Assembly (NCBI GenBank): GCA_964493785.1
Contig: CAZBPM010000005.1
Span: 62,001 to 126,000 of the forward strand
DNA from: Hyphomicrobium_A sp964493785
Lineage (GTDB): Bacteria; Pseudomonadota; Alphaproteobacteria; Rhizobiales; Hyphomicrobiaceae
Length of the DNA: 64,000 nt
Reading direction: 5' to 3'
The notes beneath the pieces were generated by a model that saw only the letters and a list, made by a program, of their open reading frames with translations, did no database searches and was not told the origin of the DNA. Below are positions 1 to 8,670 of the stretch, piece by piece. The translations under genes were made by a program, and so were the position numbers. Every line of letters starts with the position of its first letter. The stretch's first letter is position 1.

Positions 1-1
1 G

Positions 2-388
2 CGCCGGGACATCGGGGCGCTGGTCACGTTCACCGGCCGGGTGCGCGGCGACGACGACGGGCGGGAAATCACGGCCCTCACCCTTGAGCACTATCCGGGG
101 ATGACGGAAGCCGAGATGGAGGGCATCGAGGCGGAGGCAATCCAGCGCTGGCAGCTCCAGGCGGCGCTGATGGTGCATCGGGTGGGGGAGCTGAAGGCGG
201 GCGACAACATCGTGCTGGTTGTCACGGCGGCGGCCCACCGGCAGGCCGCATTTGAAGCGGCGCAATTCATGATGGACTACCTCAAGACGCGGGCGCCGTT
301 CTGGAAAAAAGAAGCGACGCCAGACGGCGAAGGTGCCTGGGTCGACGCCAAGGGCGGCGATGATGCAGCGGCCGAACGGTGGCGCTGA
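2..388 (+). CDS. moaE: Molybdopterin synthase catalytic subunit MoaE (5' truncated by window edge)
   Basis: The open frame runs in from the left edge without a start, so the gene begins outside the window. The visible part opens with the MoaE-type stretch GALVTFTGRVRG, followed by LEHYPGM, a histidine-containing HRVG segment and a C-terminal FWKKE motif that in this family carries an active-site lysine. MoaE joins MoaD to form molybdopterin synthase, which inserts two sulfurs into precursor Z in the cytoplasm during molybdenum cofactor synthesis. moaD is expected just upstream but cannot be seen. The family assignment is firm; only the N-terminus is missing. Confidence 0.9.
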   Translation, partial: RRDIGALVTFTGRVRGDDDGREITALTLEHYPGMTEAEMEGIEAEAIQRWQLQAALMVHRVGELKAGDNIVLVVTAAAHRQAAFEAAQFMMDYLKTRAPFWKKEATPDGEGAWVDAKGGDDAAAERWR

Positions 389-556
389 TGCAGCCCGCCT
401 ATTCCATGCATGATCAACTCATTAGCGAAGTCTTAAGCATTGCTGGGCGATAACCCTAACAATGCCTGAAGGCGGACTGCGAAAAGCCATCATCTCAGGC
501 AACCTTGACTGTCCTTGCCACTTTAATTTGTTCCGCGTAGACGGGGGTCAGACGTC

Positions 557-1873
557 ATGGTTCACGGCATTCCGTGGCGCATCAGCCGCGGGACTCTGTT
601 TGCGCTTACCTTAATCTGCGCTGGGCAACCGGTGCAGGCACAGAGCCTGCTGGACGCCGCCGAAAGCATCTTCGGTGGATCGTCATCCAAGTCTGCGGAA
701 GCTCCCCAGACGACGGCGGCCATTTCCAAGCAGCGCACGCGGTTCGTCATTGGTCTGCCCAAGACAACCCAGTTCGAAGTCTTCTCGCTGTCCAATCCCA
801 ACCGCGTCGTCGTCCAGGTCGCGGAAACGAAGCTCCGCTTGCCCGAGCAACCCAAGACCGCTCCGGTCGGGCTGATCAAGTCATTCCAGGCAGGGCTTTC
901 AGGCACTGACCGCTCGCGCGTCATCATCTACGTGACGGAGCCGGTCATCGTGCAGGGCGCACGGATCGAGAAGGCCAAGGACGGACGCAGCCAGCATCTC
1001 ATCGTCGAGATCGCGCCGTTCGTGCCGATGACGGCCAGCATCGATAAGCCGCAAAAGCAGAAGTCGTCCATGGCGCCGCCGCCGTTCTCGCTCGGCGCGG
1101 GAGGCATCCAGCCCCCGTTGCCGCGACCTGCAACGCCGCCCGACGTCATGGCGCAGAGGGCATTCAAGCCGATCATCGTCATTGATCCAGGCCATGGCGG
1201 ACACGACTCCGGCGCGATGAAGAACGGCGCCGTCGAGAAAGAGATCACGCTGGCATTCAGCAAGCTACTGGCGAAGAAGCTCAACGAAACGGGCCGCTAC
1301 AAGGTGCTGCTGACGCGTGAGGAGGACGTGTTCATTCCCCTCGGCGACCGTGTCGAATACGGCGAGAAGAACAAGGCGAACCTATTCATCGCAGTGCATT
1401 GCGACTATGCGGACACCGGAAGTGCGGCGAGTGGGGCGACGATCTATTCGCTGCGCGACTCCACGGCGGACAGTCTCAGGCGCTCGACGCGCGGTAACGT
1501 GCTGTCGAAGTCGGAGGTGGAGAAGCTGAAGGAGGGCGGCGGCGATGACGCCAGTCTGCTTAAAGGCATTCTCGCAGATCTCGCGGCGCGTGAGGTGGAC
1601 GCCACGCACGACAGGACCAACGTGTTCGCGAAGACGGTGATCGAGACCATGGGCGCCAGCACCGTAATGCGCAGCAAGCCGGATCAGCAGGCCGGGTTCC
1701 GCGTGCTGAAGACGGCTCAGTTTCCCTCGGTGCTGATCGAACTCGCCTATGTGACGAACAAGCAGGACGCGGCGAACCTGCAGTCCGACGCTTGGCGCGA
1801 CAAGGTCGCCAGCTCCATTCAGGACGCTATCGAGAACTACTTCTCCAATCAGGTGGCGCAGCTACCGATGTAA
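557..1873 (+). CDS. amiC: N-acetylmuramoyl-L-alanine amidase, AmiC type
   Basis: This 438-residue protein cleaves the amide bond between muramic acid and the stem peptide of peptidoglycan in the periplasm. It has an N-terminal signal segment (residues 1-28), an AMIN-type septum-targeting domain (about 58-155), a proline-rich linker, and an Amidase_3 catalytic domain (about 203-430). Zinc-site residues are visible as H213 in IDPGHGGHDSGA, E227 in AVEKE, and H281 in AVHCD, with a catalytic-type Glu in the late LIELAYVTN motif. The start follows a GGGGG stretch about 10 bases upstream. The gene appears monocistronic and is followed by a strong terminator. Confidence 0.93.
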   Translation: MVHGIPWRISRGTLFALTLICAGQPVQAQSLLDAAESIFGGSSSKSAEAPQTTAAISKQRTRFVIGLPKTTQFEVFSLSNPNRVVVQVAETKLRLPEQPKTAPVGLIKSFQAGLSGTDRSRVIIYVTEPVIVQGARIEKAKDGRSQHLIVEIAPFVPMTASIDKPQKQKSSMAPPPFSLGAGGIQPPLPRPATPPDVMAQRAFKPIIVIDPGHGGHDSGAMKNGAVEKEITLAFSKLLAKKLNETGRYKVLLTREEDVFIPLGDRVEYGEKNKANLFIAVHCDYADTGSAASGATIYSLRDSTADSLRRSTRGNVLSKSEVEKLKEGGGDDASLLKGILADLAAREVDATHDRTNVFAKTVIETMGASTVMRSKPDQQAGFRVLKTAQFPSVLIELAYVTNKQDAANLQSDAWRDKVASSIQDAIENYFSNQVAQLPM

Positions 1874-1920
1874 CGGGTCCGGGTTCCGCGAGACCTGAAG
1901 TCGACTAGGGATGAGCGAAA

Positions 1921-1957
1921 AAAGAGAGGGCCGGTCCATTGGACCGGCCCTCTTTTT
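1921..1957 (+). terminator. Rho-independent terminator after amiC
   Basis: A 13-bp perfect stem (GAGAGGGCCGGTCC-like arm against its complement) closes on a 3-base ATT loop and is followed by TTTTT. The A-run before the stem lets it extend further and could make it work in both directions. It lies 50 bases after the amidase stop codon. Confidence 0.9.
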
Positions 1958-2666
1958 CGTGGCCGGGTTGGGTTCTCACGCCCGCCCCGGTCAGGCCCCC
2001 GTCAAGTCCTACTTGGAGGACGCATCTGTTTTTGGTGCCAGAAAAGGATCCGAAACCATTCCAATTCGAGCCGAAGCGAGGAAGCGACGCGGCTACAAGA
2101 AGATACGGCGTGTGGGCCCTTCGCAGGATGAAGGCGCTTCAGCATTGTCCACTCCATCTTCCAGTCTATGCCGCAGCCTCGGGTCATAGTCCGCAACGCG
2201 GCGTCCGGCAGCCACGCGCCAGCGAACCGGGCCAAGGAGGCGCGGTTGTCGGCGAGAGATGTCGGGCAGCGATTGCGGGAGATTGCGGCGGTCGCGGATA
2301 GGGTTCGGCAGAGGCCGACGATCAGAACCGGCAGATGCTCCCTGGGGCGGCCCTATCCATGCCCGCCACGCATCCATCCGGCAAAAGGTGCCCGTCTTTC
2401 GACAGTCCTGGCTCAAAGATAACAAGGGCAGTTGCCCCTCGTATCCTGACGCGCACTCGCAACAGCTTCGCTAGAAGCCCGAGAGGTCGGCCCCCTCAAC
2501 TACAAGGTACGCGATTCGTCCACCGATCCCAGGGGTGCGGTGCAGCAAATTAATGTTGCATCCGCGCTGGGATTGCGCCCGGATCACAAAAATGGGCATT
2601 GGGGCCAGTGATCGCCGCTTTCTGGTCCATACTGCAAATTCGAATCACTGCTCGTGGGGAATTACG
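1958..2666. other. Non-coding stretch, no gene supported
   Basis: About 700 bases between the amidase terminator and the next secreted protein. Several short overlapping frames are open on both strands, but none has a ribosome binding site, a recognisable domain or a plausible composition. The last bases (2654-2660, GTGGGGA) are the ribosome binding site of the next gene. I see no RNA gene or repeat. Confidence 0.5.
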
Positions 2667-3944
2667 ATGCGCATTGCTCCGTTCGCTCTCTTCCTGCTTC
2701 TGGCTTCGCCCGCCTGGGCGTGCGGAGAGCAGGCGGTGATCGGAGGGGATTTTGCGACCGGTGCCGGCGGCTGGGGCGAACCCGATTCACAGTTCAAGGT
2801 GAGCGGGGCGGAAGCGACGTTCACGCCCGAGGTCGGAACGCAAACAGCGCGGTGGAATGCCGGGAAGTCGCTCAGCGATTTCGATGCGTGCGTTACAGTC
2901 GCGATGCCGGACAGCAGCGAGGATTCGGCGCGCGGCTATGCCGGCATCATGTTCTGGGTGATCGACAAGGATAACTTCCATCAGGCCGTGATCTCACGAA
3001 ACGGCATGGTGACGATCGCGCGCAAAGTCGGCGGAAAGTTTCTGGCGGTGCCACCCGTGAGCTGGAAGCCGACGACGGCGATCAACCTCGGACCCAATGC
3101 AAAGAATGCGCTGCGCTTGACGGTTGAGGGACAGGCCGTCGCTCTGCGCATCAATGACCAGGAGGTCGCGCGCTTCCGGGGGCAGAGACCAGAGGCAGCA
3201 AACTATGTCGGTATCGTTGCATCTTCCGCGCCTGCGGCCGTCGATAGCTGGCGTGTGAGCGACTTCAAGGTGTCGGAGGCCGCGCACATCGTTGCTGCAG
3301 CGCAGGCGGCAGGCGACGTGCCTGCAGGAGACGCGACTGGTGCTATTGGCGATGTCGCCGCTCCGGCAGGGTGCGGTGCGGGCCGTGTGTTGTTCGAAGA
3401 CAAATTCGTCGACCACGACCCGATGTGGGGCGCCAAGGATGGGGAGGTGAAGATCGCCGGCGGCGGCGCCGAATTCGATCCGGCACCGGGCACGCCGACG
3501 TTGCGCTGGAACCGCGCGTTCGTTTTCGGCGACCTCGATGCGTGCATCAACGTGGAACTCGCCAAGCCGACCACCAATCCGACGGCGAGCTACGCGGGTC
3601 TGCTCTTCTGGGTGACCGACAGCCGCAACTACTATCAGGCGGTAGTGGCTCCGAACGGCTATTTCACGGTGGCGCGCATCGTCGACGGCAAAGTCGTCGC
3701 CAAGCGGCCCGTCGCATGGGCGAAGGTCGCCGCGGTCAAGACCGGTCCGAAGCAGTCCAATACGCTGCGCGTAACAGCCAAGGGGCCGGAGGTTCAGGTC
3801 CAGATCAACGGGACGAATGTCGCAAGCTTCCGCGACGAGCCACCGCTAGGGCAGACGCATATCGGCCTGCTCGCGTCGTCGGCCGCCGGAAAGAATGGCG
3901 ACACGTGGTCGATCAGCGGCCTCAAAGTTACGGCGCCGCAGTAG
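2667..3944 (+). CDS. Secreted protein of two tandem LamG/DUF1080-like domains
   Basis: 425 residues from the ATG at 2667; the frame stays open upstream to 2535, but this ATG has a GGGGA site 6 bases before it and begins a clear signal peptide (MRIAPFALFLLLASPAWA, cleavage likely before CGEQ). The mature protein is two copies of a domain of about 170 residues, joined by an Ala-rich linker. Matching landmarks are RWN, DLDAC or DFDAC, Y-AG-[IL]-[LM]-FWV, VARxVxGK and V-[GI]-LLASS or VGIVASS. The fold resembles concanavalin-like lectin/DUF1080 sugar-binding domains, so carbohydrate or cell-wall binding is inferred; no catalytic residues can be argued. Confidence 0.75.
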   Translation: MRIAPFALFLLLASPAWACGEQAVIGGDFATGAGGWGEPDSQFKVSGAEATFTPEVGTQTARWNAGKSLSDFDACVTVAMPDSSEDSARGYAGIMFWVIDKDNFHQAVISRNGMVTIARKVGGKFLAVPPVSWKPTTAINLGPNAKNALRLTVEGQAVALRINDQEVARFRGQRPEAANYVGIVASSAPAAVDSWRVSDFKVSEAAHIVAAAQAAGDVPAGDATGAIGDVAAPAGCGAGRVLFEDKFVDHDPMWGAKDGEVKIAGGGAEFDPAPGTPTLRWNRAFVFGDLDACINVELAKPTTNPTASYAGLLFWVTDSRNYYQAVVAPNGYFTVARIVDGKVVAKRPVAWAKVAAVKTGPKQSNTLRVTAKGPEVQVQINGTNVASFRDEPPLGQTHIGLLASSAAGKNGDTWSISGLKVTAPQ

Positions 3945-3984
3945 AGCGGCGCCGCTTCGAACTCTGAATCAACTAATCAGGCAG

Positions 3985-4881
3985 TCAGTGTGCGTGCTCG
4001 ATTTCGTCGGCGTGCGCTGACGACTGCACCGCCTTCTGCACCTTCTCGAACGCGCGCACTTCGATCTGGCGAATGCGCTCGCGCGATACGCCGAACTCTG
4101 TCGACAGGTCTTCCAGAGTGGCGGGCTGCTCGGCGAGCCGGCGCGCCTCGAAGATGCGCCGCTCGCGATCGTTGAGAGTCGCCAGCGCTCTCGTCAGGTA
4201 GCTCTTGCGCTGGTCGAGCTCCTGCTCATCGCCGAGAGTTTCCTCCTGCGTAGGCGTATCGTCTGCGAGCCAATCCTGCCACTCGCCGGCTTCGGTATCG
4301 TTGCGCACCGGTGCATTCAGCGAGGCGTCGCCGCCAAGCCGCCGGTTCATCGATACGACGTCCGCTTCGGTGACGCCGAACTTGGTCGCGATGGTCTTGA
4401 CCTGGTCGGGGCGAAGGTCGCCCTCGTCCAGCGCCTGAAGCTGGCTCTTGGCCCGGCGCAGATTGAAGAACAGTTTCTTTTGCGCAGCCGTGGTGCCGAT
4501 CTTCACAAGGCTCCAAGACCGCAGGATGTACTCCTGGATCGACGCGCGGATCCACCACATCGCGTATGTCGCGAGGCGGAAGCCCTTGTCGGGGTCGAAG
4601 CGCTTCACGGCTTGCATAAGGCCGACGTTGCCTTCGGAGATGACCTCGCCGATGGGCAGCCCGTAGCCGCGGTATCCCATTGCAATGCGCGCGACCAGCC
4701 TTAGATGAGACGTGACGAGCTTTTCGGCCGCGTCCTGGTCGCTGTGCTGCTGCCAGCGCTTAGCCAGCATGAACTCCTCGCCCGGCTCGAGCATGGGAAA
4801 CTTGCGGATCTCCTCGAGATATCGAGAGAGACCGAGCGAGCCTTGCGCGATCGTGGGGAATTTAGAGGTCGTTCTTGCCAT
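3985..4881 (-). CDS. rpoH: RNA polymerase sigma factor RpoH (sigma-32)
   Basis: 298 residues from the ATG at 4881, which gives the typical alphaproteobacterial N-terminus MARTTSKFPTIAQGSLGLSRYLEEI and has GTAAAGAGA just upstream; an open extension to 4956 is discarded. Region 2 contains the RpoH-type core-binding helix, and QKKLFFNLRR is the RpoH box specific to heat-shock sigma factors. Region 4 carries the helix-turn-helix TLEDLSTEFGVSRERIRQIEVRAFEKVQ. It directs RNA polymerase to heat-shock promoters. It stands alone, convergent with the upstream secreted protein gene. Confidence 0.95.
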   Translation of the reverse strand: MARTTSKFPTIAQGSLGLSRYLEEIRKFPMLEPGEEFMLAKRWQQHSDQDAAEKLVTSHLRLVARIAMGYRGYGLPIGEVISEGNVGLMQAVKRFDPDKGFRLATYAMWWIRASIQEYILRSWSLVKIGTTAAQKKLFFNLRRAKSQLQALDEGDLRPDQVKTIATKFGVTEADVVSMNRRLGGDASLNAPVRNDTEAGEWQDWLADDTPTQEETLGDEQELDQRKSYLTRALATLNDRERRIFEARRLAEQPATLEDLSTEFGVSRERIRQIEVRAFEKVQKAVQSSAHADEIEHAH

Positions 4882-5261
4882 TCTCTTTACCAGCCGCCCA
4901 GTGCCTGCGGGCGGTCCCTCAACAAAGATCCTACGCGGCGATGCCGCGCGGGGCATTCATTCTTCAGTGCCCCTTGAAAGCTAAACGTTCAGCACCCCAG
5001 TTTCCGTCGGTAGCGTGCTGAACACTCAACCCTACTATACGCCCGTGAGGGCTATAATGTTGCATTCGACCTATGTAGCACTCGCATCGCAGGGTTGTGT
5101 GCGCGGTTCCTCACAACGCCGTGAACTGGTCCAGTCGCATGCTCAGTGTGCCCAAAAGCTGCTGCAACACTAGCGGCCTGCCGGCTAACGCACAGTTTTG
5201 CGGAACCGCATAAATGGCGCCGGGGCTAAGGGAGGCTTTTCGACAGGGAAGGCATTTGCCG
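4882..5261. other. Intergenic region upstream of rpoH and downstream of rluD
   Basis: About 380 bases without a supported gene. Being 5' to rpoH on the minus strand, it should hold the rpoH promoter(s). A TATAGT (minus strand, 5039-5034) could be a -10 element, but the matching -35 is weak. A plus-strand TATAAT at 5052 has no gene downstream. I see no clear CTTG-N-CCCCAT heat-shock promoter. Confidence 0.35.
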
Positions 5262-6278
5262 CTAATCGCCTTTCAGCGCACGTAAAAGTGTCTGCATCTC
5301 TGCCGGCGGGGTGCTTGAGAAGCGCAGGAGCTTGCCGGATCGCGGGTGCTCGAAACCCAACTCGGCGGCGTGCAGCGCCTGCCGATCGAGCGCGGCTAAA
5401 GCTTCCTGCGCGGCTTCACCGAGCCTGCCCGATTTGGCCTTGAAGCCGCTGGCGTACGTGCTGTCGCCGAGCACGGGATGACCTATGTGAGCCAGATGTA
5501 CGCGGATCTGATGCGTCCTTCCGGTTTCCAACTGGAGACGCAGCAGCGACACGGGACCGGCGCTGGTTTCGATCGTCTGGAGCACCTCGTAGTGGGTGAC
5601 TGCGTGGCGGCCACCTTCGCCGGTGGCGACCGCCATCTTGGTGCGGTTGCTGCGGCTGCGTGCGAGCCGTGCCGAGATCGTGCCGCGGGGGCGCAGCGGC
5701 TTGCCCCAGACGAGCGCTAGGTAGGCGCGGTGCATGCGCCCGTCGATACCGTGAGCGGCGAACTGCTCGCTGAGAGACTGGTGTGCGGCGTCGTTCTTGG
5801 CGACGACGAGCAGTCCCGACGTACCTTTGTCGAGCCGGTGGACGATGCCTGGGCGCTTGACGCCGCCGATGCCCGACAGGCTTGTGCCGCAATGGGAGAT
5901 GAGTGCGTTGACCAGCGTTCCCGTTGCCTGTCCGGCACCGGGGTGCACGACGATGTGCGCCGGCTTATCGATGACGATCACATCGTTGTCTTCATGGACG
6001 ACGGAGAGCGCGATGGCTTCCGGTTCGGGCTCAGCGGGCTCAGCTTCCGGCACGTCAATGATGAACGTCTCGCCCGGTTTGACCCTGTGGGAGCCGTCTC
6101 CTATGGTCGCCCCGCCGGGGCCCGAGACGTTGCCGGCGCGGATGAGCGCCTGGATGCGGGCGCGGCTCAGGTGCTCGACACGCTGGGCTAAAAACTTGTC
6201 GAGGCGGACGCCGGCCTCGGACTCGTCAACCTGCAGCTCGATCGGGCCTTCATCTTGTTCGGCAACTGTATCGCTCAT
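5262..6278 (-). CDS. rluD: 23S rRNA pseudouridine synthase, RluD/RluA family
   Basis: 338 residues. An N-terminal S4 RNA-binding domain (about 20-75, RLDKFLAQRVEHLSRARIQ) precedes the RluA-type catalytic domain. The motif GIVHRLDKGTSGLLVVAKN contains the catalytic aspartate D150, and RTHQIRVHLAHIGHPVLGD is the second family signature. The enzyme isomerises uridines in helix 69 of 23S rRNA. Size and S4-plus-RluA layout fit RluD better than RluA. It is divergent from the small membrane protein at 6326, with only 47 bases between the starts. Confidence 0.9.
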   Translation of the reverse strand: MSDTVAEQDEGPIELQVDESEAGVRLDKFLAQRVEHLSRARIQALIRAGNVSGPGGATIGDGSHRVKPGETFIIDVPEAEPAEPEPEAIALSVVHEDNDVIVIDKPAHIVVHPGAGQATGTLVNALISHCGTSLSGIGGVKRPGIVHRLDKGTSGLLVVAKNDAAHQSLSEQFAAHGIDGRMHRAYLALVWGKPLRPRGTISARLARSRSNRTKMAVATGEGGRHAVTHYEVLQTIETSAGPVSLLRLQLETGRTHQIRVHLAHIGHPVLGDSTYASGFKAKSGRLGEAAQEALAALDRQALHAAELGFEHPRSGKLLRFSSTPPAEMQTLLRALKGD

Positions 6279-6325
6279 TACCGCGACGGGCCTCCGGTTG
6301 GCCTCCGCGACCAGGGAGGAACTGA

Positions 6326-6706
6326 ATGCAGGATACGGATAGCGCGGCGGGACCGTCGGCCGGCGATCTGCGCCTGCAGCGCAATCTCAAGATCGTCGTC
6401 GCCGTTCTCGCCATCATGCTTGCAGTCGGGATGGCCACGATCGTGGGACGCATCCTCTATCTCGCGTCGCGGACGCCGGCGCAACCTGCTGCTGCACCTG
6501 CACCTGCCGCTGTGTCCGTGGGGGTATTGCCGAAAGAGCTGAGCATGCAACTTCCGTCAGGGGCACAGGTCAAGTCGATCTCGCTGTCAGGGTACCGGCT
6601 GGCGGTTCACTACGCGCTCGATGCGGCCGGCGGCGCCGGTGAGGGTATTGCGATCATCGACCTGCGCACGGGCGAGCCCGTTGCCTCGGTGGGGCTGAAG
6701 CGGTGA
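6326..6706 (+). CDS. Small single-pass membrane protein, DUF6476-like
   Basis: 126 residues. A short cytoplasmic N-terminus is followed by one transmembrane helix (about 24-46, IVVAVLAIMLAVGMATIVGRILYL), an Ala/Pro linker and a small C-terminal domain ending IAIIDLRTGEPVASVGLKR. A GGGAGG ribosome binding site lies 8-9 bases before the ATG. It resembles the alphaproteobacterial DUF6476 family as I remember it, function unknown. It shares the divergent promoter region with rluD. Confidence 0.75.
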   Translation: MQDTDSAAGPSAGDLRLQRNLKIVVAVLAIMLAVGMATIVGRILYLASRTPAQPAAAPAPAAVSVGVLPKELSMQLPSGAQVKSISLSGYRLAVHYALDAAGGAGEGIAIIDLRTGEPVASVGLKR

Positions 6707-6774
6707 TGTTCGGGGCGATCCCGCGGCAAAATGGGCCCTATCTGCGGATATGTCGTTCCAGGCAAAGAAACGGC

Positions 6775-6804
6775 TTGATCCCGAGGGGGTAGTGCACATA
6801 TACG
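6775..6804 (+). promoter_or_regulatory. Candidate promoter of tRNA-Glu
   Basis: TTGATC (6775-6780) and TATACG (6799-6804) are spaced 18 bases apart (17 if ATATAC is taken), ending 14 bases before the tRNA. The short AGCGCT-CC-AGCGCT inverted repeat lies between it and the tRNA. Position and spacing support a housekeeping promoter. Confidence 0.5.
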
Positions 6805-6818
6805 AGCGCTCCAGCGCT

Positions 6819-6894
6819 GTCCCGTTCGTCTAGTGGCCTAGGACACCAGCCTCTCACGTTGGGAGCAGGGGTTCGAGTCCCCTACGGGGCGCCA
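6819..6894 (+). tRNA. tRNA-Glu (anticodon CTC)
   Basis: A complete 76-base cloverleaf with encoded CCA. The acceptor stem GTCCCGT/ACGGGGC contains one T-G wobble at the second pair; the anticodon stem CCAGC/GTTGG closes the loop CTCTCAC with anticodon CTC, reading GAG; the T arm is AGGGG-TTCGAGT-CCCCT; the discriminator is G. A run of seven T residues follows at 6899 and may end transcription. Confidence 0.95.
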
Positions 6895-7440
6895 TACCTT
6901 TTTTTGACGTCGGCCGAAAAGGCTACCGCGTTTAGCCGGTCCTCACTTCCCGCCGACGACAGCAAATTTCCCCAACCGCCATGCCTGCGCTCACGGCCAT
7001 GGTTCCAAGTCCGCTACCGCCAGCATCAAGGCCACTCACCTCGCCCATTTCATCATCGGCGCCGTGGTGGAGATCATTGAATCGCGAGTTGGGCGGCGCT
7101 GCCCGTTCCGCATACCCTAGCGCGAAGGATCGGCTGCAGGGTGCAGTCATCTTGATCGTTCGAGCCGACGCCAGCCCACGATTCCATGCCGCGCGAGCAC
7201 CAGCCAGCCGCTCGACGTGTCACGTTGAGTCCGCCCTCGAGAGGGCCCCAGAAGCTCGCGAGGGCGCCGCAGGCAGTGGGTATCATCACGACCTACTACA
7301 CTGGGCAATTCATTCGAGGATGCGGTCCTAACTTGAGTTAGCCTGACGACTTGCGCCGCCTCGACAATGCGTCGGCGAGCGTCAATGTTGTTGTTCGCTA
7401 CCTTGCAAGAGACGAGACGCACCCGAAGGAGATTTCGACG
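6895..7440. other. Intergenic region between tRNA-Glu and cytochrome b561 gene
   Basis: About 545 bases with no supported gene. Overlapping short frames are open on both strands, but none has a start signal or recognisable product. It contains the CTAAC-N4-GTTAG palindrome at 7328 and, at 7425-7431, the GAAGGAG ribosome binding site of the cytochrome gene. No integrase or remnant of a mobile element is visible next to the tRNA. Confidence 0.5.
7328..7341. promoter_or_regulatory. Palindrome CTAAC-TTGA-GTTAG
   Basis: A perfect 5-4-5 inverted repeat, the geometry of Crp/Fnr-family operators, centred about 106 bases before the cytochrome b561 start. Related sites occur at 29835, 31110 and 34173. 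The regulator that binds it is not known; the link to a Crp-family protein is inference. Confidence 0.5.
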
Positions 7441-7950
7441 ATGGCTGCCACCGACACTTATACGGGGCCTCAAATTGCCCTCCATTGGATTATCGTCGGT
7501 CTCGTCGCGGCGCAGTTCCTGACGGCAGATGCCATGGAAGCGTTCTTTGACGAGGCAGAGAAGGCGGGTGTCCTCGCAGGGTTTCCGACCAATGCCACGG
7601 CTATCGCGCACGCCATTGGGGGTAGCATCATACTCGTGTTGATGCTGACGAGGCTGGGCGTTCGTCTGGCCTACGGCGCGCCGCAGGCGCCGCGGAGTCT
7701 GATGCCTGCGCTGCAACTCGCCTCACGCATGACCCACTACGGTTTCTACGTTCTGCTGGTCGCCTTGCCCGCGTCAGGCATGGTCGCTCTCTACGTCACC
7801 GCGGAAGCGGGCGATCTGCACGGACTGCTCAAGACTGCGCTCATTGTTCTGATCCTGGCGCACGTTGGGGGCGCCCTGGTTCACGCGCTCATACTTCGAG
7901 ACGGTGTGGCCGGTCGGATGCTGCCGTTTCTACGGCGTGTGGGCAGGTGA
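7441..7950 (+). CDS. Cytochrome b561 family diheme membrane protein
   Basis: 169 residues from the ATG at 7441, which has GAAGGAG nine bases upstream; an open extension to 7351 lacks such a signal. Four hydrophobic helices carry candidate heme-ligand histidines: H15 in QIALHWIIVG, one in AIAHAIGG, one in MTHYGFYV, and the pair in LAHVGGALVHALIL. Members shuttle electrons between quinol and periplasmic partners in the inner membrane. It is monocistronic and convergent with the response regulator after it. The palindrome at 7328 may control it. Confidence 0.85.
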   Translation: MAATDTYTGPQIALHWIIVGLVAAQFLTADAMEAFFDEAEKAGVLAGFPTNATAIAHAIGGSIILVLMLTRLGVRLAYGAPQAPRSLMPALQLASRMTHYGFYVLLVALPASGMVALYVTAEAGDLHGLLKTALIVLILAHVGGALVHALILRDGVAGRMLPFLRRVGR

Positions 7951-7997
7951 AGGTCGTCGTTACCGCCTACAGTGCTTGAGAAATCAGAGCGCGGACG

Positions 7998-8402
7998 TCA
8001 GCCGAGAATCTGCTGACGTATGTCCTGCAGGACTTTGGTCAGCACCTCGGGAACGTAGGGCTTTGGAACGAATACCGCGCCGCTTGCCATCTCATCATTT
8101 CCCGGTCTGCATCTACCGGAGCCGACCACGATGATGGTCGGCGGCCAGCGCTTTCGGACGTAGTGCGACAAGGCGAGCCCGTCCATGGTGCCCGGCATCT
8201 CGATGTCCGTGAATACGACCCTTATTTCCGGGTGGGCTTCCAGCACCGCTATCGCTTCCTTCGCATCGGCGGCTTCAAACGTCGTGTAACCCTCAGCCTC
8301 AAGTGTTTGTGCAAGGTCGAAGCGCACCAGCGCATCATCTTCAACGACGACAGCAGCGATCCATTTTGTCACAGGCTTTAGTTCCCGCACCGAGGCAGGC
8401 AC
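7998..8402 (-). CDS. Single-domain response regulator
   Basis: 134 residues, essentially one receiver domain: acidic pair in VVEDD, phospho-acceptor Asp in VVFTDIEMPG, and the conserved lysine in FVPKPY. There is no output domain, so it probably acts as a phosphate relay or sink. The start is uncertain: GTG at 8402 gives 134 residues, and a GTG at about 8373 would begin just before the receiver fold; neither has a convincing ribosome binding site. It is divergent from the GAF/HisKA_2 kinase at 8671 (268 bases apart), a likely cognate pair. Confidence 0.85.
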   Translation of the reverse strand: MPASVRELKPVTKWIAAVVVEDDALVRFDLAQTLEAEGYTTFEAADAKEAIAVLEAHPEIRVVFTDIEMPGTMDGLALSHYVRKRWPPTIIVVGSGRCRPGNDEMASGAVFVPKPYVPEVLTKVLQDIRQQILG

Positions 8403-8670
8403 AACAACGTTGCCACGTACGCGATGGTTGCATGGCCTTGGATATTCAAAACGTAGATTTGCTCGGAGCTACGGTTGAAGTGCTCGGATCGAGCAATGGG
8501 CTACAGTGCGCCGCTGGAGCTACCAAGCGCATGGCCTAGCGCGCACTGAAGCTCCGGTTGCAGGATCGGCCTCACGATGCGGCCGCTCGACGAAGTATTT
8601 TGCGGAGGTTGCTCGCTGACCGCTTCTATTGATCGCCCCAGCCAAACCTTGACACGCAAGACCAAAAAGA

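Noticed and set aside
1911..2540. Several open frames of 70-120 codons after the amidase gene
   Set aside because: They overlap each other on both strands, the first even spans the terminator, and none has a ribosome binding site.
5052..5057. Plus-strand TATAAT as a promoter
   Set aside because: No -35 at proper distance and no plus-strand gene follows for over a kilobase; both neighbouring genes are on the minus strand.
6819..6894. tRNA-Glu as an integration site of a mobile element
   Set aside because: No integrase, direct repeat of the tRNA 3' end or element remnant is visible downstream.
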